Positions 44,571 to 54,083 of a stretch of 64,000 nt of DNA are shown here, piece after piece. The translations under genes were made by a program, and so were the position numbers. Where the stretch lies: the NCBI GenBank assembly GCA_963704075.1, contig CAVPGV010000008.1, forward strand, positions 1 through 64,000, read 5' to 3'. The DNA is from JADKAV01 sp963704075 (lineage in GTDB: Bacteria; Actinomycetota; Actinomycetes; S36-B12; UBA10799). Numbering within the stretch: the first letter of the stretch is position 1; each line of letters opens with the position of its first letter. The notes under the pieces are model-generated. The model had not been told where the DNA came from. It saw only the letters and a list, made by a program, of their open reading frames with translations, and ran no database searches.

Positions 44571-45164
44571 TCAGGGGAGTTGGGTCGGGGTCGGGGTCGC
44601 AGTCTCGGTGGCCGTCGCGGTGGCCGTCTCGGTGGCCGTGGCCGTGGCGGTCTCGGTGGCCGTCGCAGTCGCCGTGGCGGTCCTCGTCTCGGACCTCGTC
44701 ACCGTCTCGGTGCTGGTCGGACTCGGCGACTCCGAGGGATCCGTGTCCGTGCCACCATCACCGCTGGTGAAGAAGAAGGCCAGAGCCGCGAGAACCACCA
44801 GCACCCCTAGGATGGCCGCGATGATCCAGCCGACCGGAGAGCTCTTCTTCGGGGTCGGGGCGCCTTCGACCCACTCCATGTACAACACCGAGCCCCGCGG
44901 AACCCATGCCCCGGGCAGCGGGTTCTGGGCCACAATGCGAGCCGCAGGCTGACCCGGCACTGGCTGTTGCCCGGCGAACGAGGCCGGCGTCTGCCCCCAT
45001 TGAGTGGCTACCCCGGGCAGCGGTTGGTCGGCCACCGCCTGGACCTGGAACATCGGCGCGAGCCCACTCTGGCCGACGACGTTGAACGCGACTTCCGGGC
45101 TCAGACCCACCGTCTGTGGCACCTGCACACTGTCGACGGGGTTCTGCGGCCACGTGCTGGTCAT
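44571..45164 (-). CDS. PASTA-like domain membrane protein with Thr/Ala repeat tail
   Basis: 197 residues from ATG 45164. The N-terminal part (VQVPQTVGLSPEVAFNVVGQSGLAP...VVAQNPLPGAWVPRGSVLYMEWVEG) has the PASTA pattern. One transmembrane helix follows (VGWIIAAILGVLVVLAALAFFF), then a Ser/Pro/Thr tail ending in TATATATETATA repeats from a low-complexity GGCCGT-type DNA repeat (about 44590-44690). The domain lies before the helix, so topology is unclear. Function unknown. Confidence 0.65.
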   Translation of the reverse strand: MTSTWPQNPVDSVQVPQTVGLSPEVAFNVVGQSGLAPMFQVQAVADQPLPGVATQWGQTPASFAGQQPVPGQPAARIVAQNPLPGAWVPRGSVLYMEWVEGAPTPKKSSPVGWIIAAILGVLVVLAALAFFFTSGDGGTDTDPSESPSPTSTETVTRSETRTATATATATETATATATETATATATETATPTPTQLP

Positions 45165-45248
45165 GTTGTTCCCTTCACCGGACGTTACGGAGCACGCTAG
45201 CGCGTTGTCGGCCCCGCACATCGGACCGACGTGACTTAATGTCGGGGC

Positions 45249-45968
45249 ATGGACGACGCGGTTCCCGGGAGCGGGGACTGCGAGGCGCATATCGAACAGT
45301 GGGGGCAGCCGGTTCTTCTGCTGACCTCCGCGTCCTTCCTGCTCGCCGGCCTGTTCGTTTGGTGGTTCGCCCGTCGCCACGCGGCGTTGAATCCGGTACC
45401 CCGCGCCCTGGTGTGGTCGTACGCCGCCGGCCTCATGCTCGCCGGTCTGGGCAGCATGGACTACCACGGCCCGACCGTCGGCCCACAACCGCAGTTGCAC
45501 GACGGGGGGCTGGCCATCGCTCTGGTCGCGGCCCTGGCGATCGACCTGACCGCACTGCAGTGGAGGCGGCGGATCTGGGTCCTGGCAATCTTCCTGGCTG
45601 CCGCGCTCGTGGTGATCGCCCTCGTCCCCGCGGCCGGCCCGGCACTTGCCGGGATCGCAGCGATCGGTCTGGTCGTGGCCGAGGTCTCGGTGTACCGCCA
45701 CGGACTGCGACCGATCACGCCTGCCCTCTGGGCGGCCCTGCTCAGCTTGATCCTCGGCGCTGTGGCGTTCTCACTGAGCCGGACAGGGGGCCCGCTGTGC
45801 GACCCCGACTCCTGGTTCCAGGGACACGGTGTGTGGCATGTCCTCACAGCGGCGGCGCTGGGTTTGTGGGCGGTGACCGCCCTGGCGCCTTCCGACGCCG
45901 GCGACAGCCGCCTCGTGCATGTGGGTTCGGATGAATCGGGCGGTGGGCGCCGCCGCCCGCTGTTCTGA
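45249..45968 (+). CDS. CREST-superfamily-like membrane hydrolase
   Basis: 239 residues from ATG 45249, seven hydrophobic segments. The polar residues sit where CREST proteins (ceramidases, PAQR, Per1) place zinc ligands: Asp and His in GLGSMDYHGP, His-Asp in PQLHDGG and the late GHGVWHVLTA. CEAHIEQWGQPVLLLTSASFLLAG starts the first helix. A membrane lipid hydrolase role is inference. Confidence 0.6.
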   Translation: MDDAVPGSGDCEAHIEQWGQPVLLLTSASFLLAGLFVWWFARRHAALNPVPRALVWSYAAGLMLAGLGSMDYHGPTVGPQPQLHDGGLAIALVAALAIDLTALQWRRRIWVLAIFLAAALVVIALVPAAGPALAGIAAIGLVVAEVSVYRHGLRPITPALWAALLSLILGAVAFSLSRTGGPLCDPDSWFQGHGVWHVLTAAALGLWAVTALAPSDAGDSRLVHVGSDESGGGRRRPLF

Positions 45969-46057
45969 CGGGGAGGAGCGCCAGCCTCAATGACGCGCTG
46001 CGGCGCGCCCGAGCGACGACCTCGGATCAACAGACGACCGCAACCTCGTGGACGGAG

Positions 46058-46954
46058 TCAGGGCTGCTGTGCGGGTATCTGGCTGAGGTATTCCAGCATC
46101 GCCTGCTGGACCTGCGCCTGTGCCTGCTCGCGACTGATCGTGGCCTGACCGTCCCCGCGCTGTGCCCCGTAGTCACCGAAGAACGCGTGCGTACCACCCT
46201 CGATCTCGACGTACTGGGTGTCCGCGGGCAAGGAGTCCTTGCTCGCCTGGATGTCGTCCGGAGTGCTCAATCCGTCCTCGCTGCCCGAGATGCTCAGCAC
46301 CGGGATGCCCAGTGAACTCTGGTCGCCGATCGGGAACGAGCCCAGCAGAATCAGACCGGCCGCGTCCTGTGTTTGACCGGACACCACCGCGCCGCCCAGC
46401 GAATGCCCGGCCACGACCCACTGACTCACCTGCGGATCCGCGGCTCGCGCATCGGCGACGATGTCACCCACGGTGAACGCGATCCCCAGCGGGGGTTTGG
46501 CGATGTACACCGGATACCCGGCTTGTACGACGGGTTCGAAGATCGACTGGTAGGCACGCGGATCGACCAAGGCGCCGGGCATGAACGCCACCCCCGTCGT
46601 GGCGGGCTGATCGGGTTCGAGCAGGATTCCGGTGCTGGACGATTGCGTCGCAGCGGGCGGTACCGGATCAGCGGGGTAGGGCGCCAACCAGATCGTGGCC
46701 GACGCCAGCCCGAGCCCCGATGCCGCTGCCAGCCAGCGGAACGCCGCCCGCAGGTTGCCCGGTTTGGGGGAGGACCCGGCGAAGGCCCACGTCACCAAGC
46801 CGATGCCGAGCACGGCCACGACGATCAGCCAGACCAGATATGCCGGATGGCCCGCGGTGATGGCGGACCCCGATCTGACCACCGCCGCCCCGACCGCGAC
46901 GAGCAGCGCGAATCCGGGGACCGCGCGGCTGAGAGTCAACGACGGTGTTTCCAC
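46058..46954 (-). CDS. Membrane-anchored alpha/beta hydrolase
   Basis: 298 residues from GTG 46954, which overlaps the small gene upstream by 19 bases. Three hydrophobic helices come first, then an esterase domain with GVAFMPGALVDPRAYQSI, nucleophile elbow VVAGHSLGGAVV, acid in SGSEDGLSTPDD and His in EGGTHAFFGDYG. This pattern matches the alpha/beta hydrolase family sometimes called DLH-like lipases. The hydrolase domain is likely extracytoplasmic. Confidence 0.8.
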   Translation of the reverse strand: METPSLTLSRAVPGFALLVAVGAAVVRSGSAITAGHPAYLVWLIVVAVLGIGLVTWAFAGSSPKPGNLRAAFRWLAAASGLGLASATIWLAPYPADPVPPAATQSSSTGILLEPDQPATTGVAFMPGALVDPRAYQSIFEPVVQAGYPVYIAKPPLGIAFTVGDIVADARAADPQVSQWVVAGHSLGGAVVSGQTQDAAGLILLGSFPIGDQSSLGIPVLSISGSEDGLSTPDDIQASKDSLPADTQYVEIEGGTHAFFGDYGAQRGDGQATISREQAQAQVQQAMLEYLSQIPAQQP

Positions 46955-47148
46955 AGGTAGGCGATCGGCCCGACCGGTTGGACGAGCAGCGCCAACGCCC
47001 ACAAGCCCTTCCTCCCGTGGACCTCGGCAGCCGGACGGAACGCGAGATCAGCCGCTGCGGTCGCGGTCAAAGACAGCTCGATGCTGGCCACGGTGAGCAG
47101 CAGTGTCTGCTGCGTCGAGGTCAACTCCGACCACTTCTTGCTGGACAT
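46936..47148 (-). CDS. PLDc_N-domain small membrane protein
   Basis: 70 residues from ATG 47148. DLAFRPAAEVHGRKGLWALALLVQPVGPIAYLWKHRR is the PLDc_N motif found at the N-terminus of cardiolipin synthases and as stand-alone membrane proteins; a first hydrophobic helix precedes it. Translationally coupled to the hydrolase gene. Confidence 0.8.
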   Translation of the reverse strand: MSSKKWSELTSTQQTLLLTVASIELSLTATAAADLAFRPAAEVHGRKGLWALALLVQPVGPIAYLWKHRR

Positions 47149-47241
47149 GTCCGCCTCCTGATTTGTTGGCCGAAAGGGACTAGGCCACTCTCATTCTGAC
47201 TTCGGCGGCATCGACAGCAACCGCGGACCTACCGCCTACAC

Positions 47242-47757
47242 CTAGTTCTTCGCGTCGCGCTTGGCCTGACGACGTGCGCCCTGTGCACGGGTGTCCGCCC
47301 GCCGCCGCTCGGTGCGCGTCGAGCGGTTGCTGGCATCCCCATGCTTCTTCGGGCCCGTGCCCTTCGGCGCGGACTTCTCCACCGGCTTGGCACCAGGCTT
47401 CTGGCCGGCCTTGGCCGCGCGCGCCGCCTCGAGCCGTTGCTGCTTGAGCTCCTCGGCGCTCTGGCGCGCCAGTTCGGACAGCCGCCGGCTCACCCGTGCC
47501 AACGCGTCCTCGAACACCTCGGCCTTGTCGCGGGCCCGCTGGTTCTTCTTGAACGCCTTGCCCCGGCCACCACTGGCCGACACTCCCTTGGCCGCGCGCC
47601 GACGGTACTTGCCAGAGTATTTGTTGCGGGCGCGTCGGATGCGCGAGTGCAGCGCCGCCACCTGGTCCTCGTCGAGCTGCGCCATCGCGTCCTTGCTCGT
47701 CTCCTTGATGAGCAGGCGCTCCTCGTCGGTGAGGATGGCGAGTTGGGACTTCTTCAT
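47242..47757 (-). CDS. Highly basic helical protein, unknown
   Basis: 171 residues from ATG 47757 (the frame is open further upstream but MKKSQLAILTDEERLLIKE looks like a natural start). Very rich in Lys/Arg/Ala, with a helical core (RVSRRLSELARQSAEELKQQRLEAARAAK) and a disordered Lys/Pro/Arg tail. Could bind nucleic acid. Family not recognised. Confidence 0.65.
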   Translation of the reverse strand: MKKSQLAILTDEERLLIKETSKDAMAQLDEDQVAALHSRIRRARNKYSGKYRRRAAKGVSASGGRGKAFKKNQRARDKAEVFEDALARVSRRLSELARQSAEELKQQRLEAARAAKAGQKPGAKPVEKSAPKGTGPKKHGDASNRSTRTERRRADTRAQGARRQAKRDAKN

Positions 47758-47840
47758 GTGTGCGGCTCCATCGGTCCGTAGGGTCGGGTTCGACGATAGG
47801 TCAGAGTCCACCAAACGGCTTGCGGGCAACCGGCTCATGA

Positions 47841-48704
47841 AACGCCATCATCGGTGGCCTCGTGGGCGCCGGACTCGCTGCGGGCGGATTCTCAGCCATC
47901 TCATGGGGCTCGGTGGAGAAGGCCGCGATCGGCATCGTCGCCAGCCCGCTGGTGGCCATCACGATCGCCTTCATCGCGATGTACTTCATCTACTTGCTGC
48001 AAAAGGTGTTCAAACTGCACGACAACCACCCGACCTTCAAGGGGCTGCAGCTCGTCTCCGCCGCGGGGCTGTCGTTCGGCCACGGCGCCAACGACGCCCA
48101 GAAGACGATCGGTGTGATCGGAGCCCTGCTCGTGGGAGCCGGCTACGCGCAGACCTCTGACGGCAAGAACATCGCGGTGCCGATGTGGGTCGAACTCGCC
48201 GCCTACACCGCGATCGCCCTGGGAACCCTGTGGGGTGGTTGGAAGATCATCGAGACGATGGGCCTTCGCATCACCACGTTGCACGCCAACTCCGGAGCAG
48301 CGGCCAACCTCGGCGCCAGTACCGCGATCTTCGGTGCCACCGCAATGGGCGCCCCCATCTCCACGACCCAGGCCGCCGCCAGCTCGGTCATCGGCGCCGG
48401 CGTCTCCTCGGGCAAAGGGGCCAACTGGAAGGTCGTCGGCGAGATGGTCACGGCGTGGGTGCTGACCATCCCGATGGCCGCGGGCATCGCCTTCGGCATG
48501 TTCTGGTTGACACAGTTGCCGACCGTGCTGGCCTGGGTGGCCGTGAGTGTCAGCGTGATCGCCTTCGGCAGTTGGGTGGTCTGGGCGATGCGCAACACCA
48601 TCCACGCTTCCGACGTCGAAGCGGAACTGCCCTCCGAGGAGGAACTCGACGAGTTCGACCAGGACCCGACCCCGCACCTCAAGGGCCACGGCCCGGTGGC
48701 ATGA
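47841..48704 (+). pseudogene. PiT-type phosphate permease, 5'-truncated
   Basis: Similarity to Pit/PiT permeases starts abruptly at NAIIGGLVGAGLAAGG (codon 47841, right after an in-frame TGA) and continues to 48704; GTG 47862 is the first possible start, giving 280 residues. The second signature LSFGHGANDAQKTIGVI is intact, as are ITTLHANSGAAANLGASTAIFGATAMGAPISTTQAAASS and later helices. The N-terminal half with the first GAND motif is absent from upstream sequence, which instead belongs to the basic-protein gene leader. Probably a rearrangement remnant or a mis-join. Confidence 0.75.
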
Positions 48705-48834
48705 AGGAAGCCCACCGCTGTCGGCTGTGACCCGGGCCACATGACCGGGGATGCGTGCAAACATCTGTGCAACCAGTGACGTAATAGTCACAACCTTGGC
48801 TTGATCGGCAGCCTCACCCGTCAAGCCGCCTTGA

Positions 48835-50640
48835 CTACTGCCACCAGCGCCGGGTGTCCTCATTCATGTCGGAATACCCTCCCGGCGACTCCCGCTCAGC
48901 GGCAATCCGCTCGTCCATGTCGTCGTCCTCGGACAACTGCGGATGCGACTTGCCGTTGATGCTCAGGTCCTTCCTGGCCGCCCGCACCCCCGCCGAGATG
49001 CTGTGCCACATCCGGCCCTCGCCGAGGCTTTCGACGAAGCCGGACCGGTTGAGGACCTGTCGGGCCATGTAGAAGACGCGCACCAGATACAGATCCACCC
49101 CCATTGCGGCCAGGCGGTCGCGGATCCGCTCCAGCGCGTCGACGCTGGTGGTGTCGAGTTGGGATGTGGCTTCCAGGTCCAGCAGGACCGCTTGAACGTC
49201 CTCCTGCTGATCGACCTCGGCCAGTACCCCGTCAGCGATCTGGCTTGCGTTGGCCCAGAACAGCGGCGCATCCAGCCGGATGACGAGGACCCCGTCGTAG
49301 GTCTTGCGCTCCGGGTGGTGACGGATACTCCCCCACGCGGCCTTCTCGTCGGGGACCTTGCCCATGATCTCCAGGTCGATGCGACTGGAGCGGTACACCA
49401 GGCCCAGCACCGCCAGGCCGATCGCGGCCAGCAGGCCGTAGAGCGGGCCGAACAGCAACACCCCGATCAAGGCGGCGATCGACGAGGTGAAGTCGTTGCG
49501 CCGGATCTGGCGGTAGCGCCGCAGCGCCCCCACATCCATCAGACCCCATACCGCCTGGATGACGATCGCGGACAGGACCGCCTTGGGCAGGTCCGACAGG
49601 GCGCCGGCCAGCGACACGATCGCGATCATCACGATCAGGGCCGCACCCACGCCGGTGATCTGGGTCCGCGAGCCCGCACGTTCGGCGGCAGCGGTCTTCG
49701 ACAGCGAGCCCGCGACCCCCATACCGCCGGAGAGACCGGAGCCCAGATTGGCCGCACCGGTCGCGATCAGTTCCTGGTCGGTGTCGACGGTGTAGTTCCC
49801 GCGGGCTGCCAGCAGCCGGGCAGCCGACAGGCCCTCGGCGAGCCCGACCAGCCCCAGCGCCAACCCGCCGGTCACGATCGGCCCCAGGTCCCCCAGGCCG
49901 ATACCGGGCAACCCGAACGGCGGGAAGCCGGTCGGGACGTCGCCCACCGTCGTAACCCCCCGCTCGGACAGATCCCACGCGCCCGACAAGAGGATCGCGG
50001 CGATCAGCACCACGAGCCCCCACGGAACGCGCGGTGCCAGTTTGGCGCCGACGAAGAGAACCGTGAGCGCCCCCAGACCGACCAGCGCGGTCAGCGGGGT
50101 GATCTCCCCCAGGGACGTGAAGATGGACCAGGCCCGCTTGATGACGTCGCCCTGCTCCGGTGGCATGCCCAGCAGGCTCGGGATCTCACCCAGGATGATC
50201 AGCAGGACCAGGCCGAACACGAAGCCGGTGACGATCGGGCGGGACATGAACTCGGCGGCCCAGCCAAGCTTCAGCACACCGCCGATGATCAGGCCGATGC
50301 CGGCTGAGAGCGCCAAGGCCGAGGTCATCGCCACGGCACGATCGGGATCCCCACCGGACAGGTCCGCGACCAGCGATCCGGACAGCACCGAGACCGTGGA
50401 CACCGGCCCGACCACCAGTCGCGGCGACGAGCCGAACAGGGCGTAGGCGATCAGAGCCAGGGGAATCGAATACAGCCCGACGAGCACCGGGACGCCGGCG
50501 ATCGCGGCATAACCCAGGGACTGCGGCATGGCCAGGGCGGCGACCACCAGTCCGGCGAGGAGATCGGCCCCCAGGTAGCGGATCGGATACGTCCGGATCC
50601 ACTCCACCACTGGCAATCGCACTACCGCATCATCGCCCAT
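48835..50640 (-). CDS. SulP-family anion transporter with STAS domain
   Basis: 601 residues from ATG 50640. Sulfate-transporter signature (LLAGLVVAALAMPQSLGYAAIAGVPVLVGLYSIPL), NLGSGLSGGMGVAGSLSKTAAAERAGSRTQ and about 12 helices, then a C-terminal STAS domain (VLVIRLDAPLFWANASQIADGV, VLLDLEATSQLDTTSVDALERIRDRL). An acidic tail follows (SEDDDMDERIAAERESPGG). SulP carriers move sulfate, bicarbonate or dicarboxylates. A beta-carbonic anhydrase gene lies nearby on the same strand, which favours bicarbonate (inference). Confidence 0.92.
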   Translation of the reverse strand: MGDDAVVRLPVVEWIRTYPIRYLGADLLAGLVVAALAMPQSLGYAAIAGVPVLVGLYSIPLALIAYALFGSSPRLVVGPVSTVSVLSGSLVADLSGGDPDRAVAMTSALALSAGIGLIIGGVLKLGWAAEFMSRPIVTGFVFGLVLLIILGEIPSLLGMPPEQGDVIKRAWSIFTSLGEITPLTALVGLGALTVLFVGAKLAPRVPWGLVVLIAAILLSGAWDLSERGVTTVGDVPTGFPPFGLPGIGLGDLGPIVTGGLALGLVGLAEGLSAARLLAARGNYTVDTDQELIATGAANLGSGLSGGMGVAGSLSKTAAAERAGSRTQITGVGAALIVMIAIVSLAGALSDLPKAVLSAIVIQAVWGLMDVGALRRYRQIRRNDFTSSIAALIGVLLFGPLYGLLAAIGLAVLGLVYRSSRIDLEIMGKVPDEKAAWGSIRHHPERKTYDGVLVIRLDAPLFWANASQIADGVLAEVDQQEDVQAVLLDLEATSQLDTTSVDALERIRDRLAAMGVDLYLVRVFYMARQVLNRSGFVESLGEGRMWHSISAGVRAARKDLSINGKSHPQLSEDDDMDERIAAERESPGGYSDMNEDTRRWWQ

Positions 50641-50746
50641 TCATCACCGGTTCACCCGTTGGCTACCGAAATTGATCAAAGCCCTGCGCGGGGTCGGTCG
50701 AAATAATTCGTCGCTCAACTAGGTTGTCGTGAGCGAGGAGAACCGC

Positions 50747-51587
50747 ATGACCATCGCTTTTGACGAGTTCCTGCCCGATGCCCTGGTGCGCGAGCAGAAC
50801 CGTCGCCTGTGGCGGGACGGCGATCCGCCCCTGCCCGCGCTGTACATCAGCCACGGCGCGCCTCCGCTGTTCGAGGACCGCGCGTGGATCGACGAACTGT
50901 CCGCGTGGGCCGACCGATTGCCCGCCCCTCGCGCGATTCTCATCGTGTCCGCCCATTGGGAGGCAGCACCCCTCAGCCTCAGCGCAGTGACGCCGGCAGG
51001 GATCGTCTACGACTTCGGCGGTTTCGACCCGCGGTACTACCGGATGCGCTACGACACTCCGGATGCCACGCGCCCTGGCCCAAGACGTGGTCGCCTCACT
51101 GTCCGGCGTCGACGTGCACCAGCACGCCTCACGCGGCCTGGACCACGGCGCCTGGGTGCCGTTGAAGGTCATGTACCCCAGCGGGGGAACGCCCGTGTTG
51201 CAGCTGAGCATGCCCACCGCCGACCCGGCCCAACTGCTGCGGCTGGGGCGCCGCCTTCGATCACTTCGCGAGCACGGCGTTCTGGTGATCGGGTCCGGGT
51301 TCATGACCCACGGCCTGCCCTTCCTGACCGCGGACATGGTCCACGCGGGCACGGTCCCGGCCTGGTCGCAGGACTTCGACACCTGGGCCGACGAGGCGCT
51401 GTCCCGAGCCGACTACGACGAGTTGGCGGCCTTCCGAGACCACGCCCCCGGGATGCCCTACGCGCACCCCAGCGTCGAACACTTCACTCCCCTGTTCGTC
51501 ACGCTCGGTGCTGCCACAGGCGACATCACGACAGCGATCGACGGCTTCTACTGGGGGTTGTCGAAGCGTTCGCTGCAGGTCGCCTGA
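50747..51587 (+). pseudogene. LigB/DODA-type extradiol dioxygenase-like protein, frameshifted
   Basis: ATG 50747 has SD GAGGAGA. ALYISHGAPPLFED and ILIVSAHWEAAPLSLSA give the His metal ligands of DODA-type enzymes. The frame breaks near 51055-51070 after YYRMRYDTPDA and resumes in another frame as RALAQDVVASLSG...GLDHGAWVPLKVMYP...VLVIGSGFMTHGLPF...PGMPYAHPSVEHFTPLFVTLGAA to TGA 51585. Both halves fit a ~260-280-residue YgiD/DODA protein acting on catecholic substrates. Sequence error or recent mutation. Confidence 0.8.
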
Positions 51588-51590
51588 GGC

Positions 51591-52430
51591 TCAACGTCCC
51601 AGCAGGCTGCGGATGTAGACCGACGTCACCACCTGTTCGACGAATTCCATTGCTGCCTGCGGCTCCGGCGGGGCGAACAGCCCGGGGTGCCACTCCACCT
51701 GCTGATCCGGAAGGCCGACCAGGCGACTGGCCAGGTCATAGACCCCGAAGGCGACCCCGAGTCCGTCGTGCAGGTGCTGGGCGAACATGCGGCGTACGGC
51801 GTCGGCGGCGATCCCCGCGTTGAGCACGACGGACGCGTCCAGCAGTGCGGCGGGGAAGCCGGGCCGGTCGACCACACCCGGCCCGTAGTGCGCGCGCAGG
51901 GCCGTGTCCGCCGCCCGTACGGCCGGGGTCACCGCGTCCACGATGCCACGCAGCGGCAGGTTCGCCGACAAACCCAGATAGCTGGCCGGTTCGAGGTACG
52001 CGTCCATGGCTGCTCGAACCGCCCCGCACCCCGTGTGCCCGACCACGGCGATGGCTCGCACCGTCGGCAGGTTGCTGATCGCGAAGTCGATGCTGCCCAC
52101 GCACGCCCCGTCGAGCACGTTGCCGGCCACTCGCACCGCGAAGACATCGTTGGCCGACTGCGAGAAGACCAGTTCCAGCGGCACCCGGGCGTCGGCGCAG
52201 CCCAGGAGTGCGGCGCTCGGTGTCTGCTGCGGCGCGATGCCCGGCACCTGCCCGAATCCGAGTTCCTCCGCGGCCACCGGGATGACGTAGCGGCCATGCC
52301 CTCCGTCGCGACCGAGATCTGCGAAAGCACGGTTCCCGCGTTGCAGCGAGAAGATCGCCTCCTCGGCGGTCGCGGGTTCTGCCTGCCGCACTGGAGCATC
52401 CGGGTCGTATTGCCAGGTGATCTCGATCAT
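51591..52430 (-). CDS. Beta-carbonic anhydrase
   Basis: 279 residues from ATG 52430. Zinc site: Cys and Asp-Arg dyad in LLGCADARVPLELVF, then His and Cys in VVGHTGCGAVRAAM. NRAFADLGRDG and VRVAGNVLDGACVGSIDFAI are family blocks. It interconverts CO2 and bicarbonate. A long C-terminal region (FAQHLHDGLGVAFGVYDLASRLVGLPDQQV) is characteristic of actinobacterial members. Confidence 0.9.
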   Translation of the reverse strand: MIEITWQYDPDAPVRQAEPATAEEAIFSLQRGNRAFADLGRDGGHGRYVIPVAAEELGFGQVPGIAPQQTPSAALLGCADARVPLELVFSQSANDVFAVRVAGNVLDGACVGSIDFAISNLPTVRAIAVVGHTGCGAVRAAMDAYLEPASYLGLSANLPLRGIVDAVTPAVRAADTALRAHYGPGVVDRPGFPAALLDASVVLNAGIAADAVRRMFAQHLHDGLGVAFGVYDLASRLVGLPDQQVEWHPGLFAPPEPQAAMEFVEQVVTSVYIRSLLGR

Positions 52431-52458
52431 GACTCATCCTCCCGTGGCGGGACGCCGT

Positions 52459-53982
52459 TCAATGCTGCACCATCTCATTGACCGCCTCGTCGCGTCCCGG
52501 AAGCAGTCGCCAGGTCACGACGGCACCGAGAACCAGCACCAATGCACCGGCCAAGGTCGTCACCCGCATCGCATCGCTGAACGCGACCTGCACCGCATCG
52601 GTCAGGGCGGCGGCCAGCCCGGTCGGTAGCCCTGCCATGGCCTCGAAAGCCTCCCCCGGCGACTCGTTCGCCGCGGCGGCGACGCGTTCGGGCACACCAT
52701 CGGGCAACGTCAGCGTCCCCTGGTAGACCGCGGTGAGGATGCTCCCGAGCAGTGCGATCCCCAGCGCGGTGCCGAGTTCGTAGCCCGTTTCCGAGACTGC
52801 TGAGGCCGCACCGGCGCGGTCCTTGGGAGCCACCGCGAGCACGGTGTCGGACGCGATCGTCAACGCCACCCCGTCACCGGCGCCGATCAGGATCAGCGGC
52901 ACGGCGAAGAAGAGGTACTGGTCGGAGTCGAGGACGAGGGCGACACCCGCCATACCCAGCCCCACCGCCAGCAGTCCGACGGCTACGACGGGACCGCGAC
53001 CGAAGCGCCGCATGATGTTCCCTGCGATCAGGGCGGCCACCAGCGCAGCCATGGTCGCGGGCAACTCGAACAGGCCGGCCTGCAGCGGTTCGAGACCCTT
53101 GATGAACTGCAGGTATTGGGAGAAGAAGAACAACGCCCCGGCCAGACCGAACACCGACAGCAGCGTCGCAAGCACCGCACCGGTGAACGGCCCGCTGGCG
53201 AACAGGCGGACATCCACCAGGGGATGTTCCAGCCGCCTCTGCCGCAGGACGAACCACGTCAGGCACACGACACCGATGACACCCGCGGCGAAGTAGCCGA
53301 CCTCGAAACCACGGATGGCCGTCTCTTTGATCGCGTAGACCACCCCGAGAATCCCGACCATCGATAGCAGCACCGATAGCAGGTCCAGCCTTCCGGGTGC
53401 GGGGTCTTTGGATTCGCGCAGCGTGGGCAGACCGATCAGGAGCACCAGCGCCATGATCGGCACGTTGATCAGGAACACCGAGCCCCACCAGAAGTACTGC
53501 AGCAGGGCACCGCCGAACAGTGGGCCGGCCGCCGCACCGGCCGCACCCATGGCACTCCAGACCCCGATCGCGAAGCTGCGTTCGGCCGCGTCGGTGAACG
53601 TCGAGCGCATGAGGGCCAACGTCGATGGCATCAACGTGGCACCAGCGACGCCGAGCAGTGCCCGGTAGAAGATCAGCATCTCGGCGTTGGCGGAGTAGGC
53701 CGCCCCCACGGAGATGAGCGCGAACAGGCAACCTCCGACGAGCAGCAGTCGCTTTCGGCCGAAACGGTCGCCCAGATTGCCCATGGTGATCAGCAACCCC
53801 GCCAGCACGAAGGAGTAGATATCACCGATCCACAGCACCTGTGAGGCGGTGGGTTGCAGATCCCGGACGATGCTCGGCGTGGCCAGGCTCAGCACCGTGC
53901 CGTCCACAGCCACCAGGAAGACCGCCAGGCCCATCGCCCCCAACGCCCACCAGCGCCGTGGGTCCTTGCCGTCGGCCTTCAT
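52459..53982 (-). CDS. MFS exporter, DHA2 (EmrB/QacA) type
   Basis: 507 residues, about 14 transmembrane helices. Motif A-like GDRFGRKRLLLVGG, AVDGTVLSLATPSIVRDLQ near the start and motif C-like GVAGATLMPSTLALMRS place it in the proton-driven DHA2 multidrug exporter group. Start ATG 53982. No adjacent TetR regulator is visible. Confidence 0.9.
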   Translation of the reverse strand: MKADGKDPRRWWALGAMGLAVFLVAVDGTVLSLATPSIVRDLQPTASQVLWIGDIYSFVLAGLLITMGNLGDRFGRKRLLLVGGCLFALISVGAAYSANAEMLIFYRALLGVAGATLMPSTLALMRSTFTDAAERSFAIGVWSAMGAAGAAAGPLFGGALLQYFWWGSVFLINVPIMALVLLIGLPTLRESKDPAPGRLDLLSVLLSMVGILGVVYAIKETAIRGFEVGYFAAGVIGVVCLTWFVLRQRRLEHPLVDVRLFASGPFTGAVLATLLSVFGLAGALFFFSQYLQFIKGLEPLQAGLFELPATMAALVAALIAGNIMRRFGRGPVVAVGLLAVGLGMAGVALVLDSDQYLFFAVPLILIGAGDGVALTIASDTVLAVAPKDRAGAASAVSETGYELGTALGIALLGSILTAVYQGTLTLPDGVPERVAAAANESPGEAFEAMAGLPTGLAAALTDAVQVAFSDAMRVTTLAGALVLVLGAVVTWRLLPGRDEAVNEMVQH

Positions 53983-54083
53983 CCCGTCCTCCCGCGGGCA
54001 AGGCTAGGGGGCGGCACGTGGGGATTGCTGCCCAACCTCGGGAGGCCGACGGAAGTGCACGGCGGGTGTGCCGCCCGCGTCGT

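Noticed and set aside
48943..50307. 454-codon plus-strand frame antisense to the SulP gene
   Set aside because: Low-complexity Gln/Arg/Gly/Asp translation typical of GC-rich shadows.
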